Notes: a model not told the origin generated them from the sequence alone. Shown: positions 8,522 through 17,396, counted from the stretch's first letter. The stretch is DNA of 64,000 bases from Dongia_B sp035539075 (GCA_035539075.1 DATLJB010000174.1:6433-70432); one strand, 5' to 3'. Translations and numbers: made by a program.

Positions 8522-9616
8522 TCACTCACCTGTCCTGATCGACGTCCACAAGCGTGAACGCAAGCGCTTTATCTGCAGCGATGTGCTGGTTTCGCCGAAC
8601 AGTTTTGATTTCAATGCATCCGACGGGTAGATACCAGGGTTGCTGAGGTCCTCGGCCGGAATGATTCCCTCTTTCAGCGCTGCCTTATTGGGCGAGGCCG
8701 TGTGCAGCTCACTCGCATTCTGGGCCGCGACGCGGGCGTCCAGCAGATAATTGATATAAGCTAGCGCGTTTGCCGGGTGAGGCGCGTCCGCAGGAATTGC
8801 CAAGTTGTCGATCCATACCATCGTGCCTTCCTTGGGAATGGAATAACCAACGTGGACTTTGCCGCCCGCTTCCGCCGCCCGAGCCTTAGCAATGAAGAAG
8901 TCGCCGCTCCAGCCGATGCTGAGGCAGATCTCGCCATTGGCGATATCACTTAAGTATTGGGAGCTGTGGAAATACCGCACGTAAGGCCGGATTGCCTTCA
9001 ACGTCTCAGCCGCCTTAGCATAGTCGGCAGGGTTCTTCGAACGGGGGTCCAGTCCGAGGTAGTTGAGGGTGATCGGTAGGATCTGGTCGCCGGCGTCCAG
9101 AATGGCGATCCCGCAATCCTTGAACTTCGCAGCCCATTTCGGATCGAGGACCATGGCGAGGCTGTCGACCGGCGCGTCGGGGGCGCGTTCCTTGATCTTG
9201 TCGATATTGTAGCCAATGCCAGTGGTGCCCCAGAAATAGGGCACTGAATACTGGTTGCCCGGGTCGAATGCAGCCGCAGCACGCGTCACGTCTGGATCGA
9301 GATTGGCAAGGCTGGGAAGCTTCGCTTTGTCGAGCTTCATGAAGACGCCAGCGCCGATCTGATCTACCAGGAAGCCGCCGCTCGTTACCACCACGTCGTA
9401 ACCGGTGTTGCCAGTCAGCATCTTGGTCGAGACAGTCTCCGCGGAATCGAACACATCGTACTGCACGGCGATGCCTGTTTTGGCCGTGAAGTCGTGGTTG
9501 GTTGTCGCTCCGATGTAGTCCGACCAATTGTAAACGTTGACCACTTTGTCGTCAGCCTTCGTGGGACTCACGAACAGGGCCACGGCTAGGCTGGCAATCA
9601 GAACTTCACGTATCAT
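8522..9616 (-). CDS. Spermidine/putrescine-type ABC substrate-binding protein (PotD/PotF-like)
   Basis: A 364-residue periplasmic binding protein of the polyamine class. A signal peptide (about residues 1-21, ...LFVSPTKADD) is followed by KVVNVYNWSDYIG, the hallmark start of PotD/PotF mature proteins. Later segments also fit: YDVVVTSGGFLVDQI, VPYFWGTTGIGYN, and the C-terminal YINYLLDARVAAQNA. The ATG at 9614-9616 follows AAGGGGGG; the open frame extends upstream to 9943 but into promoter sequence. It heads the minus-strand operon (then family 3 binding protein, kinase/PLP fusion, esterase) and is divergent from a TetR regulator, the likely controller. Matching permease and ATPase genes are absent. 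Confidence 0.88.
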   Translation of the reverse strand: MIREVLIASLAVALFVSPTKADDKVVNVYNWSDYIGATTNHDFTAKTGIAVQYDVFDSAETVSTKMLTGNTGYDVVVTSGGFLVDQIGAGVFMKLDKAKLPSLANLDPDVTRAAAAFDPGNQYSVPYFWGTTGIGYNIDKIKERAPDAPVDSLAMVLDPKWAAKFKDCGIAILDAGDQILPITLNYLGLDPRSKNPADYAKAAETLKAIRPYVRYFHSSQYLSDIANGEICLSIGWSGDFFIAKARAAEAGGKVHVGYSIPKEGTMVWIDNLAIPADAPHPANALAYINYLLDARVAAQNASELHTASPNKAALKEGIIPAEDLSNPGIYPSDALKSKLFGETSTSLQIKRLRSRLWTSIRTGE

Positions 9617-9914
9617 GGTGTGCGCCCCCCTTTGGCAGTAGTGCAATGACCTCGATCGAGCGATCGTCTGTAGATGAGGATCCGTGCCCCAGCCGAGACC
9701 GCGCCGAGCGTCACCACGTCGATGAGCCGCACCCTGCGATTCCGCCCGGCTACCATCAAGACCGACGCAAGCCTCTCCGCCGTGAGCGACTTGAACGGTC
9801 AGGGGAGGGCGCGACTCCGCTATGAACAAATGCCCTGTCCGCGCGGTAAAAGGACAATCGACCATCGTTCGAGAGGGCGCTGAGTACGGTAGCTCTTGCG
9901 GTCTGTTCAAAGAT

Positions 9915-9930
9915 TTATATCCACCTATAA
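9915..9930. promoter_or_regulatory. Minor inverted repeat in the divergent promoter region
   Basis: TTATA (9915-9919) and TATAA (9926-9930) form a short inverted repeat one base before the stronger 9931-9952 palindrome. It may be a second regulator half-site pair or overlap a -10 box in this AT-rich stretch. Confidence 0.3.
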
Positions 9931-9952
9931 GAATTATAGTCAACTATAATTC
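9931..9952. promoter_or_regulatory. Candidate TetR operator
   Basis: GAATTATAG (9931-9939) and its exact reverse complement CTATAATTC (9944-9952) are separated by TCAA. The 22-bp site lies in the AT-rich divergent region between the polyamine-binding-protein operon and the TetR gene, 73 bp before the TetR start. Size and symmetry fit a TetR-family dimer. It probably lets the regulator control itself and the operon. Confidence 0.6.
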
Positions 9953-10024
9953 AGATAACAGGCATTGACCCTCCGGAGCTGTCGGGCCGATAAATTGGGC
10001 CGGAAGCGAATCAAAGGGGAACGG

Positions 10025-10669
10025 ATGGCACGGAAGCAGGCGGCACGGCAGGAGAAGCCATCCCTTTGGGAAGTGCAGAAGCAGGAACGGCGGCGGGCAG
10101 TGTTGCTCGCTGCCAAAGCGCTGATCGCGGCCAAGGGATATGACAAGCCGACGATCGAGGACATTGCAGCGGCGGCCGGACTTTCGACACCGACGGTCTA
10201 TAACTATTTCGGGACCAAGCTCGATCTCTTGATCGCGCTCTATCTGGAAGACCGGGAAATCGCGCTCTCGGAGATCACGACGATCGTTGCGAAAAGTTGG
10301 AAAGATCCGCTCGACTTTTTTCTCGCTGTGCTCGAAGCCGATCTGCGCGAAGACGCTGACGTGCCAAGCCATGCTCTATGGCGCCAGATTGCGGCAGCAG
10401 AGGTTACCGAGAACGAAGGCCGACATCATGCCACCTTTAAAGCCATCAACGACCGCCACATGTCTGCGGTCACGACCGGGGTACGCAAGATGGTCGATGA
10501 GGGATTACTGATTCCTGATACTGACGTGAAAGCGGTCGCCGAACTGTTCCGCTACTTGAGCGAGGGGCTCTACCGCAAGGTCGTCGCTACAACAGACACC
10601 CGATTCGCTGCTTTTAAGAGCGATGCAAAGCGCCAGCTGAAGGTGATGCTGGCGGGCATTCGGGCCTAG
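10025..10669 (+). CDS. TetR-family transcriptional regulator
   Basis: A 214-residue regulator. The N-terminal HTH (about residues 25-70) has the TetR pattern: LLAAKALIAAKGYDKPTIEDIAAAAGLSTPTVYNYFGTK. The rest is an all-helical ligand-binding domain without a clear effector signature. AAAGGGGA precedes the ATG at 10025. It is divergent from the polyamine-type binding-protein operon and has a near-perfect palindrome upstream, so it is probably a local repressor answering to the transported amine or its breakdown product. Its TAG stop coincides with the start of an IS630-like remnant, so the original C-terminus could have been slightly altered. Confidence 0.88.
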   Translation: MARKQAARQEKPSLWEVQKQERRRAVLLAAKALIAAKGYDKPTIEDIAAAAGLSTPTVYNYFGTKLDLLIALYLEDREIALSEITTIVAKSWKDPLDFFLAVLEADLREDADVPSHALWRQIAAAEVTENEGRHHATFKAINDRHMSAVTTGVRKMVDEGLLIPDTDVKAVAELFRYLSEGLYRKVVATTDTRFAAFKSDAKRQLKVMLAGIRA

Positions 10670-11017
10670 AGCGTTTCATCGATTGATGGAATCGCGAGGG
10701 ATTCCCTTTTGAGAGTTTTTATGATTCATGATGTTGGTTGGATAGGAGGCCAGCATCTGATGATCCGACCTCTTTCCAATGACCTTCGTGAGCGCGTGGT
10801 GTCGGCGGCTTTGGCCGGCGAGAGTTGCCGATCTGTGGCAGTGCGATTCGGCGTTGCGGTATCATCGGTGGTGAAGTGATTACGGCGCTACCGGAAGACG
10901 GGCTCGGTCCCGCCGGCCAAGATGGGCGGGCATCGCAAACGGGTGCTGGCGCCGCATCGTGTTTTCATTGTTGAGCGACTTGAGCAGACGCCGCACCTGA
11001 CATTGCATGGCCTGCAT
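10670..11017 (+). pseudogene. IS630-family element remnant (ISRm2011-2-like), 5' part
   Basis: The sequence after the TetR stop (GAGCGTTTCATCGATTGATGG) looks like the left end of an IS630-type element, which targets TA. From the ATG at 10760 the frame reads MIRPLSNDLRERVVSAALAG, then SCRSVAVRFGVAVSSVVK, typical of the first ORF of ISRm2011-2-like elements. It then meets a TGA at 10877-10879, after which the frame continues (RRYRKTGSVPPAKMGGHRKRVLAPHRVFIVERL, TPHLTLHGLH) to about 11017, where the MITE-like copy cuts it. It carries an internal stop and lacks the catalytic half, so it is dead. Confidence 0.75.
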
Positions 11018-11193
11018 GTGAATCAGCACCGACGTGGAACCCCACTGTAAAGGCATTTAACCTGCTGAAGTGAGTATGGAAATTCCGAAGATCACGGGGT
11101 CCCAATCGGGACCCATCCAGACCGAATTTGTGACCACAGTATAAGCAACTTAGCTCTGGCCAGCAGTAGGGTTCCACTTCGGTGCTGATTCAC
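11018..11193. repeat. MITE-like element copy 2
   Basis: Both ends carry the same inverted repeat: GTGAATCAGCACCGACGTGG at the left and CCACTTCGGTGCTGATTCAC at the right, about 25 bp each. The 176-bp unit matches the reverse complement of 1556-1740 along its length. It interrupts the IS630 remnant. No coding frame of any family is seen inside. Confidence 0.6.
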
Positions 11194-11347
11194 AACCAAG
11201 CCATAAAGGCGACGGTTATAGGTACGCCGACCAGGATTGCCACGCGCATTGATGCCCTCTTAGGCCAATTAACGCGCTTCATTGTAGGCAACCCGGCACC
11301 ATATACAACCGGAGGTGCTTTTGGGTGGCTCCGTGCCCAGTACTGCT
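11194..11347. other. Gene-free spacer between IS remnants
   Basis: About 150 bp with no recognisable gene or repeat, between the MITE-like copy and the IS21-type repeats. Confidence 0.4.
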
Positions 11348-11476
11348 ATTCGGCGCGAGGTTTGGACGCCGATCGGCACGCTAAGTCGTTGCCATACCCA
11401 CAAACTAGAGGGTCGCCATTCGAAGCCGAATCACATCCACGCCGAATAACAGTCCACTTTCGGAGCCGAATTACAC
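11348..11476. repeat. IS21-type terminal repeats, left flank of the ddd cluster
   Basis: At least three related repeats occur here: ATTCGGCGCGAGGTTTGGACG (11348 on), CGAAGCCGAATCACATCC, and GTCCACTTTCGGAGCCGAATTACAC at the right end. Repeated ATTCGGCNCCGAA-type motifs with GTGGAC are usual at IS21-family ends. The unit also matches 18379-18468 in the same orientation (shared ACGCCGATCGGCACGCTAAG-like core and GCCGAATTACA end). It stops 7 bp before the dddD stop codon. Confidence 0.5.
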
Positions 11477-11483
11477 CGGCTGA

Positions 11484-13997
11484 TCAGCTCGGCAGATACT
11501 CCCTGCTCCAGCTCTCGCTGATTGCACCCGCTTCGCACATCTCGTCGATATGCCCCTGCGGATACTGCAGCTCCGAAAGGATCTCGCGCGTGGATGAACC
11601 GAATTTCTCCGCTGGCCGCAACGGATAGACTTTGCCGGCAGCAGGGCGCACCGCATACGGATCGAGTTGCGTCACCACATGCCGGCTCGGATGGTCTCCA
11701 TAGGTTGAGAACGAATAACTGCCCCGATCAATGCCTGTCGTCCCGTCCGCCTCGCGAGTCGTCCGAGCGCGGATGCTCTCGATGTTGTCGCAAGGAGCTA
11801 CGCCGACATCGACCGCGCGCAGTTTCCGGCACCATTCCTCGACCGGCAGCTTCACAAACGCGGCTTCGAGCAGGGCTGCTCGTTCGCCTGGCGCGACCGA
11901 CATGACGCCTTGCAGGCCGTCCACCGCGCCGAGCTTGGGCAGGTCCTCCTCCAAGGCGCACAGCATGAGGTAACTGCCTTCCGACGTCCGGTAAAAGCGG
12001 TTGAGCTCGCTATTGCCTCTGACCTCCCGACCCGCGGGCTCGTCAAAGGCCTTACGTCCCCGATAATCATGGCAAAAGGGCATCTGCGCGAGACCGCTCA
12101 GCGCCGACAACGAGGTCCTCGACCGGTCGACCCGGCCGGTGAGACGCTTCTGGTACAACGCGGCAGCGATCCCGAGCGCCGCGCCGAAACCGCACATCAC
12201 GTCGATCGTACCGACATGGGCATGTTCCTCCGGCGTCTCCATCGAACCTCCGAAGCGAAGCATGATGCCCGTGGCCGCCTGAACGAGATCGTCATATCCG
12301 AGGTAATTCGTCCTCGGACCTGCCCGGACACCACTGAAGCAATCCAACTGGCAGAAGATGGCATTCGGGTTGATCGCCCGGAGGCCTTCGGCATCGAGCC
12401 CCATTTGCTGGACCTGCTGGTCGGTGGCGTTCCAGATGACGACGTCCACGGACTTTATGAGGCGGTCCAGCACGTTGCGCCCCATCGACGACCGGATGTC
12501 GGCGAGGAGCGATCGCTTGCTCCGCATGTGAGACATGCCGAAGATGACAGTATTCCAGCAGTCATAGAAAGGCTTCGCCGGGTCGAGCTTGATCACTTCC
12601 GCGCCGAAGCGCGCGAGGTAGGCGCCGGAATGCGGTCCGGCGATGACGTTGCAGAGGTCCAGAACCTTGACACCGTCCAGCCAGCCGCCACGCGCTCGCG
12701 TCGTTGACGTGCGTGGAAGCTCGGTCTTGATGGCCCTGAGAGCCTCGAGCGCCTCTTCGACGGCGACCTGTCGGCGCGGCCTGGGTGACAACATGGCGTC
12801 GCCACTACCGGCCAACCAGGCCATGGGACCTGGCTGAAGCATCTTACCGTAAACCGGATCATCCACCTCGATCATCAGCCCGGTCGCGGCGGCATGGGGG
12901 TCATGGATCCATTCTTCCAGCCACCGATGAGGCGCGCCCGGAAACTTTCCTTCGCCGAAAATCTTCTCCCATTCGGCGGCGCTGCGCGTCAGGAAGATCG
13001 CCTTCATCCGCTCGGTGATCTTGTCGGCCCAGAACTTGGGCAATGGATAGACACCGAGGGACACGTCGGATTCCCATTCGCTCCGGGGAAGGTAGGTGTC
13101 CTCGACCTCGGCCAGCCCCTCGGCGACCAGGCTGTCGTAGATTCCCAGAGTCAGGAGGCACCGCTTGGCGTGGTACTTGTGACTGGGGCAAACGACATAG
13201 AACATACGGTCGTCGGCGCATTTGTAGCTGCGGTAAAAGGGGTCCAGGAGATCCTGTAGCTGATCGTAGCTGAGGTCCATCGGCCGGCCTTCGGATCGCC
13301 GGCGCTCGATCTCCTCTTCGCGTTGCGTCTTGTACCGCTCCGGATACCCGTCGATCTTGATCGAGTTGTAGGAGAGCCCCTCCATGACCGCGGCGGCGAG
13401 CGGCACTTCGATATGATCCCCCTGTCCCGTGACGGCGCGAGACTGAAGCGCCAGAACCACGGCCGAACTCGCGAGCATCGTGCCATACGCCGAGGCCAGC
13501 GGGAGCGGCGAAAAGGACGGATTGATTCCCATGAGGACCCTGTTGAGCCCCATGTCTGTATAGACGCCGGACGCCGCGGCGATCACGCTCTCGAAGGCGC
13601 GCCATTCCCGGCGCAGCTCGTCGTTCGACGCGAAACCCGGAATGGAGAGTGTGATCAGGCCCAGCTGCCTGGCCCGCAACGCTTCGAAGTCCAACCCGAG
13701 GCGTTTCATGACGCCCGGGCGGAAGTTCTCGATCACGATGTCAGCTTCGGCGATCAGCTCATGGGCTTGTGCTAGGCCAGTCGCCGTCTTGAGGTCGATG
13801 TTCACGAGAAGCTTATTGCGGTGAAGAACGGCATTGGCCGGGTTGTCCCACATCGGGCCCGTGGGCGGATCGACATGGATGACGGTCGCGCCGAGATCAC
13901 CAAGGATCATCGCGACAGCCGGTCCGGCGATGAATTGCCCGAAGTCGACGACCTTGACCCCGGACAGCGGGAGGTTTGAGCGATCTGTTTTGGCCAT
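11484..13997 (-). CDS. dddD: DddD-type DMSP CoA-transferase/lyase (double CaiB/BaiF domain)
   Basis: An 837-residue protein with two class III CoA-transferase domains in tandem. Domain I starts LPLSGVKVVDFGQFIAGPAVAMILGDLGA; domain II starts near residue 440 (GWLDGVKVLDLCNVIAGPHSGAYL). Length and architecture match DddD, which makes DMS and 3-hydroxypropionyl-CoA from DMSP. Asp599, in HVGTIDVMCGFG (codon 12201-12203), sits in domain II where the catalytic Asp of the family lies (Asp602 in the Marinomonas enzyme, from memory). The equivalent place in domain I has no Asp. Gene neighbours are dddA- and dddC-like and a LysR regulator, the usual ddd set. No DMSP transporter gene is nearby. An alternative is a carnitine- or crotonobetaine-type transferase, but those are single-domain. 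Confidence 0.85.
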   Translation of the reverse strand: MAKTDRSNLPLSGVKVVDFGQFIAGPAVAMILGDLGATVIHVDPPTGPMWDNPANAVLHRNKLLVNIDLKTATGLAQAHELIAEADIVIENFRPGVMKRLGLDFEALRARQLGLITLSIPGFASNDELRREWRAFESVIAAASGVYTDMGLNRVLMGINPSFSPLPLASAYGTMLASSAVVLALQSRAVTGQGDHIEVPLAAAVMEGLSYNSIKIDGYPERYKTQREEEIERRRSEGRPMDLSYDQLQDLLDPFYRSYKCADDRMFYVVCPSHKYHAKRCLLTLGIYDSLVAEGLAEVEDTYLPRSEWESDVSLGVYPLPKFWADKITERMKAIFLTRSAAEWEKIFGEGKFPGAPHRWLEEWIHDPHAAATGLMIEVDDPVYGKMLQPGPMAWLAGSGDAMLSPRPRRQVAVEEALEALRAIKTELPRTSTTRARGGWLDGVKVLDLCNVIAGPHSGAYLARFGAEVIKLDPAKPFYDCWNTVIFGMSHMRSKRSLLADIRSSMGRNVLDRLIKSVDVVIWNATDQQVQQMGLDAEGLRAINPNAIFCQLDCFSGVRAGPRTNYLGYDDLVQAATGIMLRFGGSMETPEEHAHVGTIDVMCGFGAALGIAAALYQKRLTGRVDRSRTSLSALSGLAQMPFCHDYRGRKAFDEPAGREVRGNSELNRFYRTSEGSYLMLCALEEDLPKLGAVDGLQGVMSVAPGERAALLEAAFVKLPVEEWCRKLRAVDVGVAPCDNIESIRARTTREADGTTGIDRGSYSFSTYGDHPSRHVVTQLDPYAVRPAAGKVYPLRPAEKFGSSTREILSELQYPQGHIDEMCEAGAISESWSREYLPS

Positions 13998-14060
13998 GAT
14001 ATTGATCCCGAGGTAACGTTCCGAGTGAGCGAGGCAGGTTGATGGAGCGGCGGACCGCGT

Positions 14061-15722
14061 CTATTGACCGCTGACGATCCAGCGAGCCGCCTTCTCCGCG
14101 ATCATCAGCGTCGGTGAATTCGTGTTTCCGCTGGTGATCGTCGGCATGATGCTGGCGTCAACGACCCGCAGGCCCGCGATGCCATGAACGCGGAGCCGCT
14201 GATCGACGACGGCCATGGGATCGCCGCCCTTCCCCATCTTCGCGGTCCCGACCGGATGGAAGATCGTCGTGGCGATGTCGCCCGCGAGCTTCACCAGCTC
14301 GTCGTCCGATTGGAATTCAATGCCGGGCTTCAGCTCCTGCGGTCGGTATTTCGCCAGGGCCGGCTGGGACACGATGTGGCGCACCTGCCGAAGGCTGTCG
14401 GCGGCGATTTTACGATCATCATCGGTCGCTAGATAGTTCGGGGCGATCGCCGGCGCCTCGTCGAAGCGGGGCGAGCGGATGCTCACCGTTCCGCGGCTGC
14501 TCGGATTGAGGTTGCAGACGCTGGCGGTGAAGGCCGGGAACGGATGGAGCGGCTCGCCAAAGGCACCGAGGCTGAGCGGCTGGACGTGGTATTCGAGATT
14601 GGCGTGGGGACGGCTCGGGTCGGACCTTGTGAAGGCGCCAAGCTGGCTCGGAGCCATGCTCATTGGGCCCGAGCGACGGAACGCATATTGCAGGGCGATG
14701 CGTGATTTGCCCGTCAAGGTGTTGGCAAGGGTATTCAGCGTCTTGGCGCCTTCGACCTTGAAGATGGCCCTAATCTGTAAATGGTCCTGCAGGTTTCCGC
14801 CTATCCCCGGCATGTCCCTCATGACATCGATGCCGTGCTCCTTGAGGAGCGTCGCCGGGCCGAGGCCAGAGAGCTGAAGGATCTGCGGCGAGCCGATGGC
14901 GCCCGCCGACAGGATGACCTCTCGCCTGGCGCTGAGCCGCAGCGATATTCCGTCCCGTCGCACCGTGACGCCGGTGCACGAAAGGTGCCCGTCTGCTTTG
15001 CACTCCAGGCTAAGACGCTCAACCTGGGAGCCGGTTAGAACCGTCAAGTTGCGGCGGTGCTCGACCGGACGCAGGAAGGCCTTCGACGTGTTCCACCGCC
15101 AGCCGCGCCGCTGATTGACCTCGAAATAGCTGACGCCGGCATTGTCGCCGGTGTTGAAGTCGTCGACGCGCGGGAAGCCAGCTTCGCTCGCCGCATCCGC
15201 GAAGGCGTCGAGTAGATCCCACCTGAGGCGTTGCTTCTCGATGCGCCATTCGCCGCCGTGGCCATGGAAATCGGAGAAGCGGCCGTTGCCGCCGATTTGC
15301 GGATCGGCGCCGCCGTCACGGCGGTAATGATCTTCATGCGCCTTGAAATCAGGAAGCGAATTCTCCCAGGTCCAAGTGCTGTCGCCGGTCAGCCGGGCCC
15401 ATTCGTCATAGTCCCGCGCCTGGCCGCGCATGTAAATCATGCCGTTGATGGAGGAGCAGCCGCCAAGGGTCTTTCCCCTCGGATACCGCAAGGTCCGACC
15501 GTTCAGACCGGCGCTCGGCTCGGTAGAATACAGCCAGTCGGTCCTCGGATTGCCGATGCAGTAGAGATAGCCGACGGGGATGTGGATCCAAGGATAACTG
15601 TCACGTTTGCCAGCTTCCAGGAGCAGGACTCGTTTCGTCGGGTCCTTGCTCAGGCGGTTGGCGAGGAGGCAGCCTGCCGTACCGGCGCCAACGACGATGT
15701 AATCGTATGCTTGGTCATCCAT
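14061..15722 (-). CDS. dddA: GMC-family FAD alcohol dehydrogenase, DddA-like (3-hydroxypropionate oxidation)
   Basis: A 553-residue GMC oxidoreductase of the choline-dehydrogenase type. The FAD-binding motif is YIVVGAGTAGCLLANRLS (residues 8-25). The two GMC signatures are PRGKTLGGCSSINGMIYMRG and SAGAIGSPQILQLSGLG. The active-site His is in TTIFHPVGTAKMG and the second catalytic residue in GNTNSPTLMIAEKAA. In ddd clusters DddA oxidises 3-hydroxypropionate to malonate semialdehyde, and its place next to dddD and dddC supports that role over choline oxidation. The ATG at 15722 lies 10 nt past the dddC stop; the longer open frame to 16040 overlaps dddC and is rejected. An intergenic gap of 63 nt follows before dddD. 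Confidence 0.82.
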   Translation of the reverse strand: MDDQAYDYIVVGAGTAGCLLANRLSKDPTKRVLLLEAGKRDSYPWIHIPVGYLYCIGNPRTDWLYSTEPSAGLNGRTLRYPRGKTLGGCSSINGMIYMRGQARDYDEWARLTGDSTWTWENSLPDFKAHEDHYRRDGGADPQIGGNGRFSDFHGHGGEWRIEKQRLRWDLLDAFADAASEAGFPRVDDFNTGDNAGVSYFEVNQRRGWRWNTSKAFLRPVEHRRNLTVLTGSQVERLSLECKADGHLSCTGVTVRRDGISLRLSARREVILSAGAIGSPQILQLSGLGPATLLKEHGIDVMRDMPGIGGNLQDHLQIRAIFKVEGAKTLNTLANTLTGKSRIALQYAFRRSGPMSMAPSQLGAFTRSDPSRPHANLEYHVQPLSLGAFGEPLHPFPAFTASVCNLNPSSRGTVSIRSPRFDEAPAIAPNYLATDDDRKIAADSLRQVRHIVSQPALAKYRPQELKPGIEFQSDDELVKLAGDIATTIFHPVGTAKMGKGGDPMAVVDQRLRVHGIAGLRVVDASIMPTITSGNTNSPTLMIAEKAARWIVSGQ

Positions 15723-15732
15723 GATCGGGCGC

Positions 15733-17232
15733 TCACCGGGCGACCGGCATCGCGAATTCGGCGCCCTTGGCGATGCTTTCCGGCCAGCGCTGCATGATCG
15801 ACTTCTGGCGGGTATAGAAGCGAACGCCTTCTTCGCCGTAGGCATGCGTGTCGCCGAAGAAGCTCTTCTTCCAGCCGCCGAAGCCGTGCCATGCCATCGG
15901 CACCGGGATCGGCACGTTGATGCCGACCATGCCGACTTGGATATGCCGGCCGAATTCCCGGGCCGCGTTGCCGTCCCGCGTGAACAAGCTGACGCCGTTC
16001 CCGTATTCATGCGCGTTGATGCGGGCGATGCAGTCGGCAACGTCGGTCGCGCGCATGCAGGAGAGGACGGGACCGAAGATCTCCTCGCGGTAGATCGTCA
16101 TCTCTGGCGTGACATGGTCGAAGAGCGTGCCCCCGAGCCAGAAGCCCGCATTCCCGCCGGCGACGCGATGGTCGCGCCCGTCGACGACGAGCTCGGCGCC
16201 TTCGGCGACGCCTTTGGCGATGTAGGAGGTGATCCGGTTCCTTGCGGCTTCCGTGACGATCGGGCCCATCTCGACATCGGAGTCCAGGCCGTCGCCGACC
16301 TTAAGGTGGCGCGTCCGCTCGGCCAGCATCGGCATGATCCTGTCGCCGACATCGCCAACCAGCATCGCGACAGAAATCGCCATGCAGCGCTCTCCGGCAG
16401 AGCCGTAGGCAGCCCCCATCAGGGCGTCGACCGCCTTCCCCAGATCAGCATCTGGCAGGATCACCATGTGGTTTTTCGCGCCGCCAAGAGCCTGGACCCG
16501 CTTTCCGTACCTGGCGCCAGTTTCGTAAACGTGGTTCGCAATCAGGGTCGACCCGACGAAGGAGACCGCGGCGACGTCGGGATGCGCCAGCAGGGCATCG
16601 ACCGCCGCCTTGTCGCCTTGCACGACGTTGAAGACACCGTCAGGAAAGCCTGCTTCCTTCATCAGCTCGGCATAGAGCAGCGTCGGCGACGGATCGAGCG
16701 GGGACGGCTTTAGAACGAAAGTGTTTCCTGTGGCGATCGCCAAGGGGAACATCCACATCGGCACCATGACAGGGAAATTGAAAGGCGTTATCCCCGCGAC
16801 CACGCCCAACGGCTGCCGGAGCGTCCAGTTATCGATGCCGGTCGATACCTGGTCGGTATAGCCCCCCTTGAGGAGTTGCGGCACGCCGCATGCGAATTCG
16901 ACGATATCGATTCCGCGTTCGACCTCGCCGCAGGCATCGCTGAAGATCTTGCCATGCTCGCGCGTGATGGACCGTGCGAGTTCTTCCTTATGGTCGTTCA
17001 ACAGGCCGAGGAAGCGGTTCATCAGCCGCGCCCGGCGGATGGGCGGCATGTTTGCCCAGCTCGGGAAAGCGGCCCGCGCCGCGGTAACCGCCTGATCGAC
17101 CTCGCGGGTCGAGGCCAGCGCGACCCGTCCGGTCACGCGTCCGGTCGCTGGATTGAAGACGTCCTGCTCCCGCCCGGCATTGCCCGAGACGCGCTTGCCG
17201 CCAATGAAATGCCCGATCTCGCCGCTGGTCAT
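15733..17232 (-). CDS. dddC: CoA-acylating (methyl)malonate-semialdehyde dehydrogenase, DddC-like
   Basis: A 499-residue aldehyde dehydrogenase of the methylmalonate-semialdehyde dehydrogenase group, which turns (methyl)malonate semialdehyde plus CoA and NAD into acetyl- or propionyl-CoA and CO2. Group markers: GVVAGITPFNFPVMVPMWM in the NAD site, ALGGAKNHMVILPDADL in place of the usual general-base Glu segment, and the nucleophilic Cys in YGSAGERCMA (about residue 285). GGAGA is 6 nt before the ATG at 17232. It is the first gene of dddC-dddA-dddD on the minus strand and is divergent from the LysR regulator. A role in valine or inositol breakdown is possible but context favours DMSP. Confidence 0.85.
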   Translation of the reverse strand: MTSGEIGHFIGGKRVSGNAGREQDVFNPATGRVTGRVALASTREVDQAVTAARAAFPSWANMPPIRRARLMNRFLGLLNDHKEELARSITREHGKIFSDACGEVERGIDIVEFACGVPQLLKGGYTDQVSTGIDNWTLRQPLGVVAGITPFNFPVMVPMWMFPLAIATGNTFVLKPSPLDPSPTLLYAELMKEAGFPDGVFNVVQGDKAAVDALLAHPDVAAVSFVGSTLIANHVYETGARYGKRVQALGGAKNHMVILPDADLGKAVDALMGAAYGSAGERCMAISVAMLVGDVGDRIMPMLAERTRHLKVGDGLDSDVEMGPIVTEAARNRITSYIAKGVAEGAELVVDGRDHRVAGGNAGFWLGGTLFDHVTPEMTIYREEIFGPVLSCMRATDVADCIARINAHEYGNGVSLFTRDGNAAREFGRHIQVGMVGINVPIPVPMAWHGFGGWKKSFFGDTHAYGEEGVRFYTRQKSIMQRWPESIAKGAEFAMPVAR

Positions 17233-17396
17233 GCTTTCTCTCCGTTCGGACCTCCCGTGACCCTCACAGGGAGACAGGCCCATTTTTTCTCACTCCCCGA
17301 GCATCGCGAACAGGCTGGTAAATTTCATCTAAATATTATTTTTTTTGATAATTCGTGTTAACTTTGCCGATGCTTCTCATCAGCGGGCATGACGGC
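17233..17396. promoter_or_regulatory. Divergent control region of the ddd cluster
   Basis: The 164-bp region between dddC and the LysR gene ends in a strongly AT-rich block (17321-17360) that contrasts with the GC-rich surroundings. TTAT (17336-17339) and ATAA (17348-17351) form a short dyad around a T run. It fits a LysR-type shared promoter, but I cannot assign a clear T-N11-A box. Confidence 0.4.

Noticed and set aside
14061..16040. Longer start for the GMC oxidoreductase at 16040
   Set aside because: The extension overlaps 300 bp of the dehydrogenase gene in another frame and gives an Arg/Ser-rich, non-homologous N-terminus; the FAD motif starts right after ATG 15722.
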